Made by a program: the position numbers and the translations under genes | Assembly: GCF_900188115.1 (NCBI RefSeq) | Contig: NZ_FZNW01000008.1 | Coordinates: 62,001 to 126,000, forward strand | Length of the DNA stretch: 64,000 nt | Direction of reading: 5' to 3' | DNA from: Haloechinothrix alba | Lineage (GTDB): Bacteria > Actinomycetota > Actinomycetes > Mycobacteriales > Pseudonocardiaceae | Part shown: one piece after another, positions 1 through 9,877 of the stretch | Layout of the letters: each line of letters begins with the position of its first letter | Position numbering within the stretch: the first letter of the stretch is position 1 | Notes under the pieces: generated by a model | Told to the model about the DNA's origin: nothing | Database searches by the model: none | What the model saw: only the letters and a program-made list of their open reading frames with translations

Positions 1-1272
1 TTCGAGGGTGTCCGCGAGCGTGACCCCCTCCGGATCAGGTTGCGTCCAGAACCCGAGCGCGCGGGTCTCGGTGGAGCGCAGCGCCTTGCCGAGAGCTTCG
101 GTGAAGCTGCGGCCGACCGACATGGCCTCTCCGACGCTCTTCATGGTCGTCGTCAGGGTCGGGTCGGCGCCGGGGAACTTCTCGAACGCGAACCGCGGTA
201 CCTTGACGACCACGTAGTCCAGGGTCGGCTCGAAACTCGCCGGGGTCTCACCGGTGATGTCGTTGGGGATCTCGTCCAGGCTGTACCCGATCGCCAGCCT
301 GGCGGCGATCTTGGCGATCGGGAAACCGGTCGCCTTCGACGCCAGTGCCGAGGAGCGCGACACCCTCGGGTTCATCTCGATGACGACCATGCGGCCGGTC
401 TCGGGGTGGATGGCGAACTGGATGTTGCAGCCTCCGGTGTCCACCCCGACCTCGCGCAGCACGTCGATGCCGACATCACGCATGTTCTGGTACTCGCGAT
501 CGGTCAGTGTCATCGACGGCGCGACCGTCACCGAGTCGCCCGTGTGCACGCCCATGGCGTCGACGTTCTCGATGGAGCACACCACCACCACGTTGTCGCG
601 GTGGTCCCGCATGAGCTCGAGCTCGTACTCCTTCCAGCCGAGCACGCTCTCCTCGACGAGCACCTCGGACACCGGGCTCTCGGACAGCCCGTAGGCCGCC
701 ATCCGCTCCAGGTCCTCCTGGGTGTGTGCCATCCCGGAGCCACGCCCACCCATGGTGAACGCCGGGCGGATCACCACGGGCAGGCCGAGCTCGGCGACAC
801 AGTCCCGGACCTCGTCCATCGTCCAGCACACGGCACTGCGGGGCACGTCTCCCCCGGCCTGGCGCACGATGTCCTTGAACTTCTGGCGGTCCTCCCCGCG
901 TTGGATCGCCTCGATGTCGGCGCCGATGAGCTCCACGCCGTACTTGTCGAGCACGCCGCTGCGATCGAGCTCGACAGCTGCATTGAGCGCGGTCTGCCCC
1001 CCGAGCGTTGCCAGCAGCGCGTCCGGCCGTTCGGCCGCGATGACCTGCTCGAGGAACTCCGGGGTCACCGGCTCGATATAGGTCGAGTCGGCGAACTCGG
1101 GGTCGGTCATGATCGTGGCGGGGTTGGAGTTGACCAGGCTGACCCGCAGGCCCTCCTCGCGCAGCACGCGGCATGCCTGCGTGCCGGAGTAGTCGAACTC
1201 GGCAGCCTGCCCGATCACGATCGGCCCCGAGCCGATCACCAGAACGTGCGAAAGGTCCGTCCTTCTCGGCAT
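1..1272 (-). CDS. carB: Carbamoyl-phosphate synthase large subunit, N-terminal 424 residues (cut by window edge)
   Basis: This subunit makes carbamoyl phosphate from bicarbonate, ATP and ammonia supplied by CarA, for pyrimidine and arginine synthesis in the cytoplasm. The visible part is the N-terminal carboxyphosphate-forming half. It starts [17 protein letters not shown], continues with the family signature [13 protein letters not shown], and further on has the ATP-grasp segments GGRGSGMAH and [18 protein letters not shown]. The gene runs off the left edge, so the second ATP-grasp half and the regulatory domain are not seen. The ATG at 1272 overlaps the stop of a 13-codon mini-ORF (TGATG) and has GGGGAGG about ten bases upstream. 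It is the last visible gene of the pyr operon. Family assignment is certain; the start is strong. Confidence 0.97.
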   Translation of the reverse strand, partial: MPRRTDLSHVLVIGSGPIVIGQAAEFDYSGTQACRVLREEGLRVSLVNSNPATIMTDPEFADSTYIEPVTPEFLEQVIAAERPDALLATLGGQTALNAAVELDRSGVLDKYGVELIGADIEAIQRGEDRQKFKDIVRQAGGDVPRSAVCWTMDEVRDCVAELGLPVVIRPAFTMGGRGSGMAHTQEDLERMAAYGLSESPVSEVLVEESVLGWKEYELELMRDHRDNVVVVCSIENVDAMGVHTGDSVTVAPSMTLTDREYQNMRDVGIDVLREVGVDTGGCNIQFAIHPETGRMVVIEMNPRVSRSSALASKATGFPIAKIAARLAIGYSLDEIPNDITGETPASFEPTLDYVVVKVPRFAFEKFPGADPTLTTTMKSVGEAMSVGRSFTEALGKALRSTETRALGFWTQPDPEGVTLADTLE

Positions 1273-1351
1273 CAGGCTATGACCTCCCCGAGTGACCCAG
1301 TTCCATTCGGCATCAGGCTATGACCTCCCCGAGTCGCCCAAATCCATTCGC
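1270..1351 (-). repeat. Tandem 41-bp duplication of the carB start region
   Basis: Two near-identical 41-bp units lie head to tail at 1270-1310 and 1311-1351, followed by the first seven bases of a third (1352-1358) that contain the carA stop. Each unit carries a ribosome binding site and a TGATG stop-start overlap. The unit length equals a 13-codon ORF plus stop minus the one shared base, so the coupling register is kept exactly from copy to copy. Confidence 0.9.
1272..1313 (-). CDS. Second 13-codon mini-ORF between carA and carB
   Basis: Translates as [13 protein letters not shown] followed by TGA. Its stop overlaps the carB start (TGATG) and its own ATG overlaps the stop of the preceding mini-ORF in the same way. 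The carB ribosome binding site GGGGAGG lies inside it. It arises from the 41-bp duplication of the carB start region. Whether it is translated is inferred from the overlaps and the duplicated binding site; no function is claimed. Confidence 0.4.
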   Translation of the reverse strand: MPNGTGSLGEVIA

Positions 1352-1353
1352 CA

Positions 1354-1354
<1 letters not shown>
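1313..1354 (-). CDS. First 13-codon mini-ORF, coupled to the carA stop
   Basis: Translates as [13 protein letters not shown] followed by TGA. Its ATG overlaps the carA stop (TGATG), and its TGA overlaps the ATG of the next mini-ORF. It shares 10 of 13 residues with that neighbour, including the identical end LGEVIA. It too contains GGGGAGG about ten bases before the next start. Ribosomes leaving carA could pass through both mini-ORFs into carB. Confidence 0.4.
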
Positions 1355-2498
<1,144 letters not shown>

Positions 2499-2502
<4 letters not shown>

Positions 2503-3080
2503 TTCTCCTGCGCACGCCCTTCGATCGATCGCTGCTGATGTGTGTCCTCCGTGAGCCACGGGGCCCGTTCCGGCGCGGCGGCCCGCAGTGCGTGTATCCA
2601 GCGCGCGTACACCGACTTGTCGTCGGCACGGAAGCCTGTGTCGACGAGCGCGTCACCCAGTCGCCAGGTGATCACCAGTAACCCGTCCACCCCCATGACC
2701 TTGCCCGCCATCCCCTTCGACGTGCGCGCGTCGACGAGGGACTCGCTCGGGATGAAGAACGAGGGCGCGCCGGTGCGCGCCACGACGACCCCCGCGGTGT
2801 ATCTCCGCAGGGTTGCCGAGCTGCGCATCCCCACCCCGCGCGCCACGATCCTGTCCTGCCAGTGCCCCGCGCTTGTGGTGGCGACGTAGACGCCCGTGAC
2901 GGAGTCGCGCGCGGCGTCCGCGTCGAGCTGCTCCGGCACCTCGGGAAACGGCGCGTACCGCGAACCGTCCTCGCGCGCCTGGCGCCGCCATCCCCACCAC
3001 ATACCTGCCGCGAGCAGCAGGAATACCGCGAGCATCAGCATGCTCAGCAGGAACCGTTCCATCGGTCTCGTTCCATTCAT
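2499..3080 (-). CDS. Conserved single-pass membrane protein of the pyr operon (Rv1382-like)
   Basis: About 193 residues starting [13 protein letters not shown] hydrophobic segment around residues 10-26 ends in a Trp/Arg-rich stop-transfer. A soluble domain of roughly 150 residues follows, probably cytoplasmic and beta-rich, with patterns such as [20 protein letters not shown]. In mycobacteria a membrane protein of this kind sits in the same place between pyrC and carA. The first ATG overlaps the pyrC stop (ATGA); a second ATG six codons later is possible. The position implies co-transcription with pyrimidine genes, but nothing in the sequence shows an enzymatic role. It may resemble PH-like membrane domains. 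Confidence 0.85.
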
Positions 3081-4513
3081 CCTTCGGTTGGGCTCGTCGC
3101 CGTGTCCCGTGCCGTCACCCGGCCACGCAGCACGGTCGCCCGTACCTTGGCAGGCAACCGCATACCCTCGTACGGGGTGTTGCTCGCGATGCTCGCGAGC
3201 TCCGCGCCGCGCACCGTCCACTCCGCATCCTGGTCGACGATCGCCAGGTTGGCAGGCTCACCGACCTCGATCGGCCTGCCCTGGTCCGGTAGCCGCGCGA
3301 TCTCGGCAGGTCGCTCGCTCATCACCCTGGCCACGCCCCGCCAGTCGAGCAGGCCCGGCCGCAGCATCGTGCGAACCACTACCGACAGCGCCGTCTGCAG
3401 GCCCAGCATGCCCGGTCGCGCCGCGGCCCACTCGGCGTCCTTGTCCTGTACCGCATGCGGTGCGTGGTCGGTGGCCACGCAGTCGATCACGCCCTCGGCC
3501 AGCGCATCGGCGAGCGCGGCGGCATCCGATGAGGTGCGCAGTGGCGGGTTGACCTTGTTCACCGGATCGTAGCCGGTCAACCGTTCGTCGGTGAGGAGCA
3601 GGTGGTGCGGGGTGACCTCGGCCGAGATCGCGGCGGGACCGCTGGGATGACGCGGCTTGCCCCACCGCAACACATCGGCGGTGCCCTCCGTGGACACGTG
3701 GCAGACGTGCAGGCGTGCCCCGGCGTGCGCGGCCAGAATGCAGTCCCTGGCGACGATCGACTCCTCCGCGGAGGACGGCCAACCCGCCAGCCCCAGTCGC
3801 GCGGCCCGCTCCCCTTCGTGCGCCTGGGCACCGGCGGTCAGCCGGGGTTCCTCGGCGTGCTGGGCGATCACCGCGTCCAGCGCCGTGGAGTACTCCAGTG
3901 CCCTGCGCATGATCAACGGATCGTCCACGCAGTGCCCGTCGTCGGAGAAGACCCGGACCGCCGCCGCCGAGCCGGCCATCGTGCCGAGCTCGGCCAGCTT
4001 CGCACCCTCGAGCCCCACCGTGACGGCGCCGACCGGATGGACGTCGACCAGCCCGACCTGCCGGCCCGCTCGCCAGACGTGCTCGGTGACCAGCGCGTTG
4101 TCCGCGACAGGGTCGGTGTTGGCCATCGCGAACACCGCGGTGTAACCGCCGAGCGCTGCGGCCGTCGCGCCGCTGCGCACCGTCTCGGCATCCTCCCGGC
4201 CGGGTTCGCGCAGGTGGGTGTGCAGATCGACGAACCCGGGCAGCAGTACGCCGCCCGCCGCATCCAGCACGTCGGTGGCCTCGCCGGAGGCGCGTACCGA
4301 CCCGACCGGGCCGATCTCGGCGATGACCCCGTTCACGGTGAGCACGTCCACCGGATCACCCTCGCCGTACGGTACGGCGTTGGTGATCAGTACGCTCCCG
4401 CGGTCGCGCGGGCCGTCACCACCGGCAGACCGGCCCGCGCCGGTCGGGACGACCGGGGGCGCGTCGTCGCTGCGCCCGGACTCCTCGTGCCCGCCTGCGT
4501 CCTGCTCGGTCAC
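3077..4513 (-). CDS. pyrC: Dihydroorotase
   Basis: Cyclises carbamoyl aspartate to dihydroorotate, the third step of UMP synthesis. The amidohydrolase fold is marked by the metal-binding HTHLREPG motif and the C-terminal DHAPH motif, with further histidines in HVCHVS and SAEVTPHH. It is 478 residues from GTG at 4513, which includes a charged 39-residue extension before the usual start of the fold ([10 protein letters not shown]). That start is supported by AGGAGG seven bases upstream and a GTGA overlap with the pyrB stop, so the extension is probably real. It follows pyrB and precedes the membrane protein gene. Confidence 0.96.
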   Translation of the reverse strand: MTEQDAGGHEESGRSDDAPPVVPTGAGRSAGGDGPRDRGSVLITNAVPYGEGDPVDVLTVNGVIAEIGPVGSVRASGEATDVLDAAGGVLLPGFVDLHTHLREPGREDAETVRSGATAAALGGYTAVFAMANTDPVADNALVTEHVWRAGRQVGLVDVHPVGAVTVGLEGAKLAELGTMAGSAAAVRVFSDDGHCVDDPLIMRRALEYSTALDAVIAQHAEEPRLTAGAQAHEGERAARLGLAGWPSSAEESIVARDCILAAHAGARLHVCHVSTEGTADVLRWGKPRHPSGPAAISAEVTPHHLLLTDERLTGYDPVNKVNPPLRTSSDAAALADALAEGVIDCVATDHAPHAVQDKDAEWAAARPGMLGLQTALSVVVRTMLRPGLLDWRGVARVMSERPAEIARLPDQGRPIEVGEPANLAIVDQDAEWTVRGAELASIASNTPYEGMRLPAKVRATVLRGRVTARDTATSPTEG

Positions 4514-5448
4514 TGTTGTCCCTCCTCGGCTCCCGCCGCCAGCAGGTGGTACAGGATCGCCATCCGTACATGAACACCGTTGCGCACCTGTTCGGCGATC
4601 GCCGAGCTCGGCGCATCGGCCACCGGCGCCGCGATCTCCATGCCGCGCATCATCGGGCCGGGGTGCAACACCACGGCGTGCTCGGCCAGCAACGCGGCGC
4701 GGGCCTCGGTCAGGCCGAAGCCGACGGAGTACTCCCGTGCCGACGGGAAGAACGCCCCGTGCATACGTTCGGCCTGCACCCGCAGCATCATCACGGCGTC
4801 GACCGCGGGCAGCTCGGCATCGATGGAGTGCGACACGGTCACCGGCCAGCTGTCGATGCCCGCAGGAAGAAGTGTCGGCGGTGCCACGACGACGACCTCG
4901 GCCCCCAGCGCCGCGAGCAGGTGCACGTTCGAACGCGCCACCCTGCTGTGCAGCACGTCACCGACGATCGCGACGCGCCTGCCGGCGATGTCGCCGAGCC
5001 GCTCCCGCAGCGTGGCCGCGTCCAGCAGTGCCTGCGTGGGGTGCTCGTGCATGCCGTCACCGGCGTTAATCACCGCGGTACCCGTGCCGTCCAGCCACGA
5101 GGCGAGGCGGTGGGCCGAGCCGGACGACGGGTGCCGCAACACCACGCAGTCGGCACCGGCGGCCGACAGGGTCAATGCCGTGTCCCGGAGCGACTCCCCC
5201 TTGCCGACCGAGGAGCCTCCGGCCGAGACATTGACGACGTCCGCGCTCATCCACTTACCGGCCAGCTCGAACGACACTCGCGTGCGCGTGGAGTTCTCGT
5301 AGAACACCGTGATCACGGTGCGGCCACGCAGCGTCGGCAGCTTGCGCACTTCCCTGCCGAGCAGGGTTTGCTTCATCGTCTCGGCGCTGTCCAGCACCTG
5401 CGTCGCCACAGCCGGGTCCAGACCGTCGGTGCCAAGCAGATGTCTCAC
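4510..5448 (-). CDS. pyrB: Aspartate carbamoyltransferase catalytic subunit
   Basis: Condenses carbamoyl phosphate with aspartate. The 312 residues carry the carbamoyl-phosphate binding motif STRTRVSFE, the HPTQALLD motif and the aspartate-site segment HPGPMMRG. No regulatory subunit gene (pyrI) lies nearby, as expected for the actinobacterial type. The GTG start overlaps the pyrR stop by four bases and has AGGGG about seven bases upstream. Confidence 0.97.
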   Translation of the reverse strand: MRHLLGTDGLDPAVATQVLDSAETMKQTLLGREVRKLPTLRGRTVITVFYENSTRTRVSFELAGKWMSADVVNVSAGGSSVGKGESLRDTALTLSAAGADCVVLRHPSSGSAHRLASWLDGTGTAVINAGDGMHEHPTQALLDAATLRERLGDIAGRRVAIVGDVLHSRVARSNVHLLAALGAEVVVVAPPTLLPAGIDSWPVTVSHSIDAELPAVDAVMMLRVQAERMHGAFFPSAREYSVGFGLTEARAALLAEHAVVLHPGPMMRGMEIAAPVADAPSSAIAEQVRNGVHVRMAILYHLLAAGAEEGQQ

Positions 5449-6089
5449 GTCCGGTCCCCTTCACCCTCGTGGCGCTCCCCTCCCGCAGCGGCGGTATCAG
5501 CGCCGCCCGCACGGGCCTGGTTGAGCAGTACGGAATCCCTGCCGTCGACCTCGTCGAACTGGACGGCGACGTCCTCGTCCCGCGCCGTCGGCATGTTCTT
5601 GCCGACGTAGTCGGCGCGGATCGGCAGCTCCCGGTGGCCCCTGTCCACGAGGACCGCGAGCTGTACGGCGCGGGGCCTGCCGTGCTCACGTAGCGCATCC
5701 AGCGCCGCCCGCACGCTGCGACCGGAGAACAGCACGTCGTCGACGAGGATCACGACACGGTCGTCGACGCCCTCTCCCGGCATCTCCATGTGTTCGAGCG
5801 GCCTCGTCGGATGGTGCCGCAGATCATCACGATAGAGCGTGATGTCGAGGGTGCCGTACGGGACCTCGACCCCGGAGAACGTCCGGATACGTTCCGCAAG
5901 GCGGGCCGCCAACGTCGCGCCGCGGGTGGGAATACCCAGCAACACCACCGGCGATGCCGCCGCGGAACCGAGTGCGGTCTTCTCGATGACCTGGTGGGCC
6001 ATCCTGGCGATGGTGCGCGCGACGTCCTCGGCCGTCAGCAGCTCACGCTGCCCGGCCGTCTCGCCCGCACCGCGTGTGTGCGGTGCCAC
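5445..6089 (-). CDS. pyrR: PyrR, pyr mRNA-binding regulator / uracil phosphoribosyltransferase
   Basis: First gene of the pyrimidine operon, 214 residues. PyrR binds pyr mRNA when UMP or UTP is abundant; many members also have weak uracil phosphoribosyltransferase activity. The PRPP-binding loop [13 protein letters not shown] is intact. The GTG start at 6089 has AAGGAGA five bases upstream. That Shine-Dalgarno lies just downstream of a hairpin with the loop CAGTGA and can pair with a TCCTT further upstream, so control is most likely by blocking translation, as reported for mycobacteria. The next gene, pyrB, overlaps by four bases. Confidence 0.95.
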   Translation of the reverse strand: MAPHTRGAGETAGQRELLTAEDVARTIARMAHQVIEKTALGSAAASPVVLLGIPTRGATLAARLAERIRTFSGVEVPYGTLDITLYRDDLRHHPTRPLEHMEMPGEGVDDRVVILVDDVLFSGRSVRAALDALREHGRPRAVQLAVLVDRGHRELPIRADYVGKNMPTARDEDVAVQFDEVDGRDSVLLNQARAGGADTAAAGGERHEGEGDRT

Positions 6090-6096
6090 GATTGTC

Positions 6097-6131
6097 TCCT
6101 TCTCCGCCTCACTGGACGGTCCGTTAAAGGA
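6097..6131 (-). promoter_or_regulatory. Putative PyrR-responsive leader hairpin that can hide the pyrR ribosome binding site
   Basis: On the minus strand a short stem (CCGTC with GGCGG) closes over the loop CAGTGA at 6104-6119. Outside it, TCCTT (6127-6131) is complementary to AAGGA (6097-6101), which is the core of the pyrR Shine-Dalgarno. The arrangement matches translational repression by PyrR. Pairings were found by eye, without an energy calculation. Confidence 0.6.
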
Positions 6132-6230
6132 TCAACCCCTGCGGAATCCCACTGACTGTAGCAGTACGCACTGTTCAATCGACCGGGTGGTGGCACGAGT
6201 TCGGACCAATTCCGCCACTAGATCGGGTTG

Positions 6231-6250
6231 ACCTGTTGACGACAACAGGT
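6231..6250. promoter_or_regulatory. Palindrome between pyrR and bldD (operator candidate)
   Basis: ACCTGTTG and CAACAGGT form perfect 8-base arms around ACGA. It lies about 85 bases before the bldD start. TTGACC at 6228 and TTGACG at 6236 could serve as -35 elements, but no convincing -10 at the right distance was found. Because BldD represses its own gene in Streptomyces this could be an autoregulatory site, though it has not been matched to the published BldD consensus. Confidence 0.45.
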
Positions 6251-6334
6251 AACCATTACGCTGAGTATTCGACTCGCTGAGTCCCCGCCGGCCGACACCG
6301 CGTGACGGGGCACACGAAACGGAGATGTGACCAG

Positions 6335-6826
6335 ATGGGCGATTACGCCAAAGCGCTCGGGGCCAAGCTCCGAGGTATCCGACAGCAGCAGGGCCTGTCC
6401 CTGCACGGGGTCGAGCAGAAGTCCGGCGGACGGTGGAAGGCGGTGGTCGTCGGCTCCTACGAGCGCGGCGACCGTGCGGTCACGGTCCAGAAACTCGCCG
6501 AGCTTGCCGACTTCTACGGCGTTCCGGTGGTGGAACTCCTCCCGGAGGGGCGCGTGCCCTCCGGCGCGGAGCCCGCCACGAAGATCGTTATCAACCTGGA
6601 ACGACTGCAGCAGCTCCCTGCCGAGAAAGTGGGCCCGCTCGCTCGCTATGCCGCGACGATCCAGAGTCAACGTGGCGATTACAACGGCAAGGTGCTGTCC
6701 ATTCGTACCGAGGACCTGCGATCCCTGGCAATCATCTATGACATGACCCCGGGAGAGCTCACCGAGCAGCTCATCGACTGGGGTGTACTACCACCCGAGG
6801 CTCGGCCCGCCAAGGATGACATCTGA
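6335..6826 (+). CDS. bldD: BldD, c-di-GMP-dependent developmental repressor
   Basis: Global regulator that in Streptomyces represses sporulation genes when two BldD subunits are bridged by tetrameric cyclic di-GMP. The 163 residues show an N-terminal XRE-type helix-turn-helix (about 5-70, including SYERGDR) and a C-terminal domain with the c-di-GMP signature: R113-G-D115 and R124-T-E-D127, matching RxD...RxxD. Start ATG at 6335; the frame extends upstream to 6302, but homologues begin at MGDYAK. Monocistronic, divergent from pyrR and convergent with nusB. The intact motif implies that c-di-GMP signalling operates in this organism. Confidence 0.96.
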   Translation: MGDYAKALGAKLRGIRQQQGLSLHGVEQKSGGRWKAVVVGSYERGDRAVTVQKLAELADFYGVPVVELLPEGRVPSGAEPATKIVINLERLQQLPAEKVGPLARYAATIQSQRGDYNGKVLSIRTEDLRSLAIIYDMTPGELTEQLIDWGVLPPEARPAKDDI

Positions 6827-6908
6827 GAGCCTGTTCCCGAGCACATCGCCAGGCACGGTACCGCCCGGAGGCGCGCACAAGGTCCACAACGAGCTCCACG
6901 GCCGGCAG

Positions 6909-6926
6909 GCGGTCCTACAGGACCGC
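6909..6926. terminator. Hairpin at the bldD/nusB convergence
   Basis: GCGGTCC and GGACCGC form perfect 7-base arms around TACA. The hairpin overlaps the nusB stop codon and lies 83 bases after bldD. There is no T tract, which is common for actinobacterial terminators. It could serve either direction. Confidence 0.45.
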
Positions 6927-7364
6927 GCGCAGCCGGTCCGCAATGGTGGCGATGCGACCAAGCACGCCGTTGACGAACCGGGGAGAATCCTCGGTCGACA
7001 GCTCCTTGGCGAGGCCGACGGCCTCGTCGATCGCCACGGCATCCGGTACGTCGCTCATCCACAGCATCTCGTAGATGCCGATGCGCAGCACAGCGCGATC
7101 CACCGCGGGCATCCGCTCCAGCGACCAGCCGTGCGCGTGCTCGGCGAGCACCTCGTCGATGCGCTTCCGGTGCGCACCGACACCTTCCACGAGCGAGATC
7201 GTGTAGTCACCGATGGGCTCGACGTCGACCGACCCGACGCGGCCCGAGGCCAACGTGACCGCGTCGGTGTCGCGCTGCTCTGCTTCGTAGAACAGCTCGA
7301 CGGCCCGTAACCGGGCAGCGTGCCGCCCGAACGGCGCGCGCTTCGAGGTGGAGTCGGTGCTCAT
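6915..7364 (-). CDS. nusB: Transcription antitermination factor NusB
   Basis: All-helical RNA-binding protein that with NusE binds boxA of rRNA leaders. It is 149 residues with the family pattern RLRAVELFYEAEQR near the N terminus and AVDRAVLRIGIYEML and FVNGVLGRIA later. Clear ATG start. It follows efp and pepQ on the same strand, an order common in actinobacteria, 100 bases after efp. Confidence 0.95.
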   Translation of the reverse strand: MSTDSTSKRAPFGRHAARLRAVELFYEAEQRDTDAVTLASGRVGSVDVEPIGDYTISLVEGVGAHRKRIDEVLAEHAHGWSLERMPAVDRAVLRIGIYEMLWMSDVPDAVAIDEAVGLAKELSTEDSPRFVNGVLGRIATIADRLRAVL

Positions 7365-7464
7365 AGCTCCTCATCCGCTACGACCGTCACTGGCAGGGTC
7401 CGCCGGCGCAGACCGGCTTCTGCATCGGCATGGTCGGCACGGCTCAAACGCCGGGAAGGCGGCA

Positions 7465-8028
7465 TCAGTTGCTGGAACGGCCGAGGTACCGCCCGTCCCG
7501 GCTATCGATCTTGATCTTCTCGCCGGTCTCCAGGAAGAGCGGCACCTGCACCTCGGCTCCGGTCTCCAAGATGGCGGGCTTGGAGCCTCCGGTCGAGCGA
7601 TCGCCCTGCACCCCGGGATCGGTGTGCTGGATGACCAGCTCGACCGAGGTCGGCAGTTCCACGAACAGCGGGTTGTTCTCGTGGAAGGACACCTGCACCT
7701 CGGAGTTCTCCAGCATGAACCGTGCGGCGTCACCCACGGTCTCGGGTGCGATCGGGACCTGCTCGAAGGTGGCGCCGTCCATGAACACGTAGTCCGCGCC
7801 GTCGTTGTAGAGATAGGTCATGGTGCGACGGTCCACCGTCGCCGTATCGACCTTCACCCCCGCGTTGAACGTCTTGTCCACGACCTTGCCGGTCATCACG
7901 TTCTTCAGCGTGGTGCGGACGAACGCGCCGCCCTTTCCCGGCTTGACGTGCTGGAAGTTGACGACGGACCACAGCTGGCCGTCGAGGTTGAGGACAAGTC
8001 CGTTCTTCAGGTCGTTCGTGGTCGCCAC
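7465..8028 (-). CDS. efp: Translation elongation factor P
   Basis: Relieves ribosome stalling at polyproline stretches. The 187 residues form the KOW-like N domain and two OB folds. The tip loop is VKPGKGGAF with Lys32 in the position that is modified in other bacteria. No modifying enzyme gene (epmA, epmB) is in the window, and actinobacterial EF-P is generally taken to work with an unmodified lysine. ATG start. Lies between pepQ and nusB. Confidence 0.97.
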   Translation of the reverse strand: MATTNDLKNGLVLNLDGQLWSVVNFQHVKPGKGGAFVRTTLKNVMTGKVVDKTFNAGVKVDTATVDRRTMTYLYNDGADYVFMDGATFEQVPIAPETVGDAARFMLENSEVQVSFHENNPLFVELPTSVELVIQHTDPGVQGDRSTGGSKPAILETGAEVQVPLFLETGEKIKIDSRDGRYLGRSSN

Positions 8029-8098
8029 TGGTTTCGGTCTCCTGTGCGGTATGCGATGTCGCCGTGCGTGACTCGGGCCGTTCGCAGCCCGGCGTCAC

Positions 8099-9214
8099 TC
8101 ACGACACGGTCACCAGGTCCTTGGTGGAGAGCGTCAGGATCTCGTTGCCACCCTCGTGCACCACGAGGGTGTCCTCGATGCGCACCCCACCGCGTCCGGG
8201 TAGGTACACACCGGGTTCGACGGTGACCGTCATTCCCGCGGCCAGTGTACCGGTGGCCTCCGTGGACAGCCGGGGCGCCTCGTGCACGTCCAGACCCACG
8301 CCGTGGCCGAGCCCGTGCACGAACTCCTCGCCGTGTCCCGCGCGGTCGATCACGTCACGCGCGGCGGCGTCCACAGCCGCCGTCCGCGCGCCGGCCACGG
8401 CGGCTGTGGACCCCGCGGCCTGGGCGGTACGGACCAGTTGGTACAGCTCGCGTTGCCAGTCGGCCGGTGAGCCGATCACCAGCATCCGCGTCATGTCCGA
8501 GTGGTAACCGTCGATGCGCGCGCCGAAGTCCAGCTTGACCAGGTCCCCGACCGCGAGCTCCGCGTCGGTCGGGCGGTGGTGTGGCACGGCCGAGTTCGCC
8601 CCGGTGGCCACGATGGTCTCGAACGCCGGTCCGGCTGCCCCGTTGTCCAGCATCCGGTCCTCCAGCGCCCGCGCCACCTGGCGCTCGGTGCGGCCCGCCC
8701 TGATCTCACCGTGCTCGACCAGCTCGGTCAGTGCCCGGTCCGCGGCAGCGCACGCCATCCGGATCGCGTCGACCTCGGCACTGTCCTTGACGATGCGCAG
8801 CTGCTCTGCCAGACCGGTGGTCCGGCAGAGCTCGATACCCTCGGCCCGCTGTGTGAGGGCGTCGAACTCCGCGACGCTGACGTGCTCGCTCTCGAACCCG
8901 GTTCGGCCGTGCTCGTCGCGTTCGGCCGCGGCCCGCTGGACGAGCGCGGCCGCGCAGCGGCGCTCGATGACCGTCGTCAGCTCGCCGACCTCCTGCCCGG
9001 CTTGCTGTACGTAGCGACCGTCCGTGCAGAACACGGTGCGCTCGTCTCCCCCGCTGTGTACGAGCAGCGCTGCGTTAGAACCGGTGAAGCCGGTGAGGTA
9101 GCGGATGTTGCGCGGCTCGGTGATCAGCATCGCGTCGAGGTCGCGATCCGCCATCCGCGTGCGAAGCGACGCCCGGCGCAGGGCGCGTGTCTGGTGGGTA
9201 TGCGACTCGGTCAC
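8099..9214 (-). CDS. pepQ: M24 family Xaa-Pro aminopeptidase/dipeptidase
   Basis: Cytoplasmic metallopeptidase releasing residues next to proline. An N-terminal creatinase-type domain (to about 125) is followed by a pita-bread catalytic domain. All five metal ligands can be seen: two Asp in LDFGARIDGYHSD, the His in HGLGHGVGLDVHE, and Glu in VEPGVY and RIEDT. About 371 residues from GTG at 9214; another in-frame GTG at 9223 is three codons earlier. Neither has a well-spaced Shine-Dalgarno, so the exact start is open. The pepQ-efp-nusB order is conserved in actinobacteria. Confidence 0.93.
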   Translation of the reverse strand: MTESHTHQTRALRRASLRTRMADRDLDAMLITEPRNIRYLTGFTGSNAALLVHSGGDERTVFCTDGRYVQQAGQEVGELTTVIERRCAAALVQRAAAERDEHGRTGFESEHVSVAEFDALTQRAEGIELCRTTGLAEQLRIVKDSAEVDAIRMACAAADRALTELVEHGEIRAGRTERQVARALEDRMLDNGAAGPAFETIVATGANSAVPHHRPTDAELAVGDLVKLDFGARIDGYHSDMTRMLVIGSPADWQRELYQLVRTAQAAGSTAAVAGARTAAVDAAARDVIDRAGHGEEFVHGLGHGVGLDVHEAPRLSTEATGTLAAGMTVTVEPGVYLPGRGGVRIEDTLVVHEGGNEILTLSTKDLVTVS

Positions 9215-9334
9215 CGCTCCCACCCTAACGACGTGCCGATGCGCGTGGCTGCGCGGCTGCTCCCGCGCGACCGGGACCGCGCCGCCACCGCGCCGGAGCC
9301 CGCACCACCGGCACCGGTCGGCGGGCGCGACACT

Positions 9335-9340
9335 TACAGT
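9335..9340 (+). promoter_or_regulatory. -10 box of a leaderless gene
   Basis: TACAGT ends six bases before the GTG at 9347, which puts the predicted transcription start on the start codon. GGAGG lies only one base before the GTG, too close to act as a normal Shine-Dalgarno. Confidence 0.5.
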
Positions 9341-9346
9341 GGAGGA

Positions 9347-9877
9347 GTGCCTGGCTGGTTGTTACGCGCGCTCGTCCTCGCCGCCGTTCACGCCGCCGCG
9401 AGCGTCTCGCTCGCCAAGGTCGCGGTGTTCCGTCCCACCGACACGACCGTCCTGACCTCGGTGACGTTCGCCGTGCTGATCGGCATCGCCGCCGGGTGGG
9501 CAGCGGTCGACGGCTGGCTCCGCCGCCCGGGCCGCGGCCGCACCTGGTTGGTGGCCGCCGTACTCACCGCCGTGCTCGCCGGTTTCCTCGACGTCGCGGG
9601 CAGGGCGCTGCTCGTCGACCAGACCGGTGTATCGGCGCTCGGCGACGCGCTCACCAGCGGTGCCGCCTTCGTCGCGCTTCTGGTGCTGTTGCCGGCCGGC
9701 CTCGGGTTGTTCGTCGGTGGCAGGCTCACCCCGCCGGACGGTGCGGGCACGCGATCCGCCGACACCGCCGGGGACACCAGGGCCCACACCGGCACGGATA
9801 CCGGTGCGGAAGGCGCCGGATCGGCAGGCCCCGCCGGGTCCGCCCGTGCTCAGCCCAAGGACGGGCCTTCCGGGTAG
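9347..9877 (+). CDS. Four-helix membrane protein (B-4DMT-like)
   Basis: 176 residues with about four hydrophobic helices (roughly 5-20, 28-48, 60-78, 92-112) followed by a Thr/Gly/Ala-rich hydrophilic tail of about 60 residues. The layout resembles the actinobacterial B-4DMT proteins placed next to aroQ, such as Rv2536. Substrate unknown; the family label rests on helix pattern and position. The gene appears leaderless. It is isolated on the plus strand, and its last 28 bases overlap the 3' end of the converging lipoprotein gene. Confidence 0.8.
   Translation: MPGWLLRALVLAAVHAAASVSLAKVAVFRPTDTTVLTSVTFAVLIGIAAGWAAVDGWLRRPGRGRTWLVAAVLTAVLAGFLDVAGRALLVDQTGVSALGDALTSGAAFVALLVLLPAGLGLFVGGRLTPPDGAGTRSADTAGDTRAHTGTDTGAEGAGSAGPAGSARAQPKDGPSG

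Noticed and set aside
6302-6334. Upstream start for bldD giving 11 extra residues
   Set aside because: Homologues start at MGDYAK and the upstream codons are not family-like.
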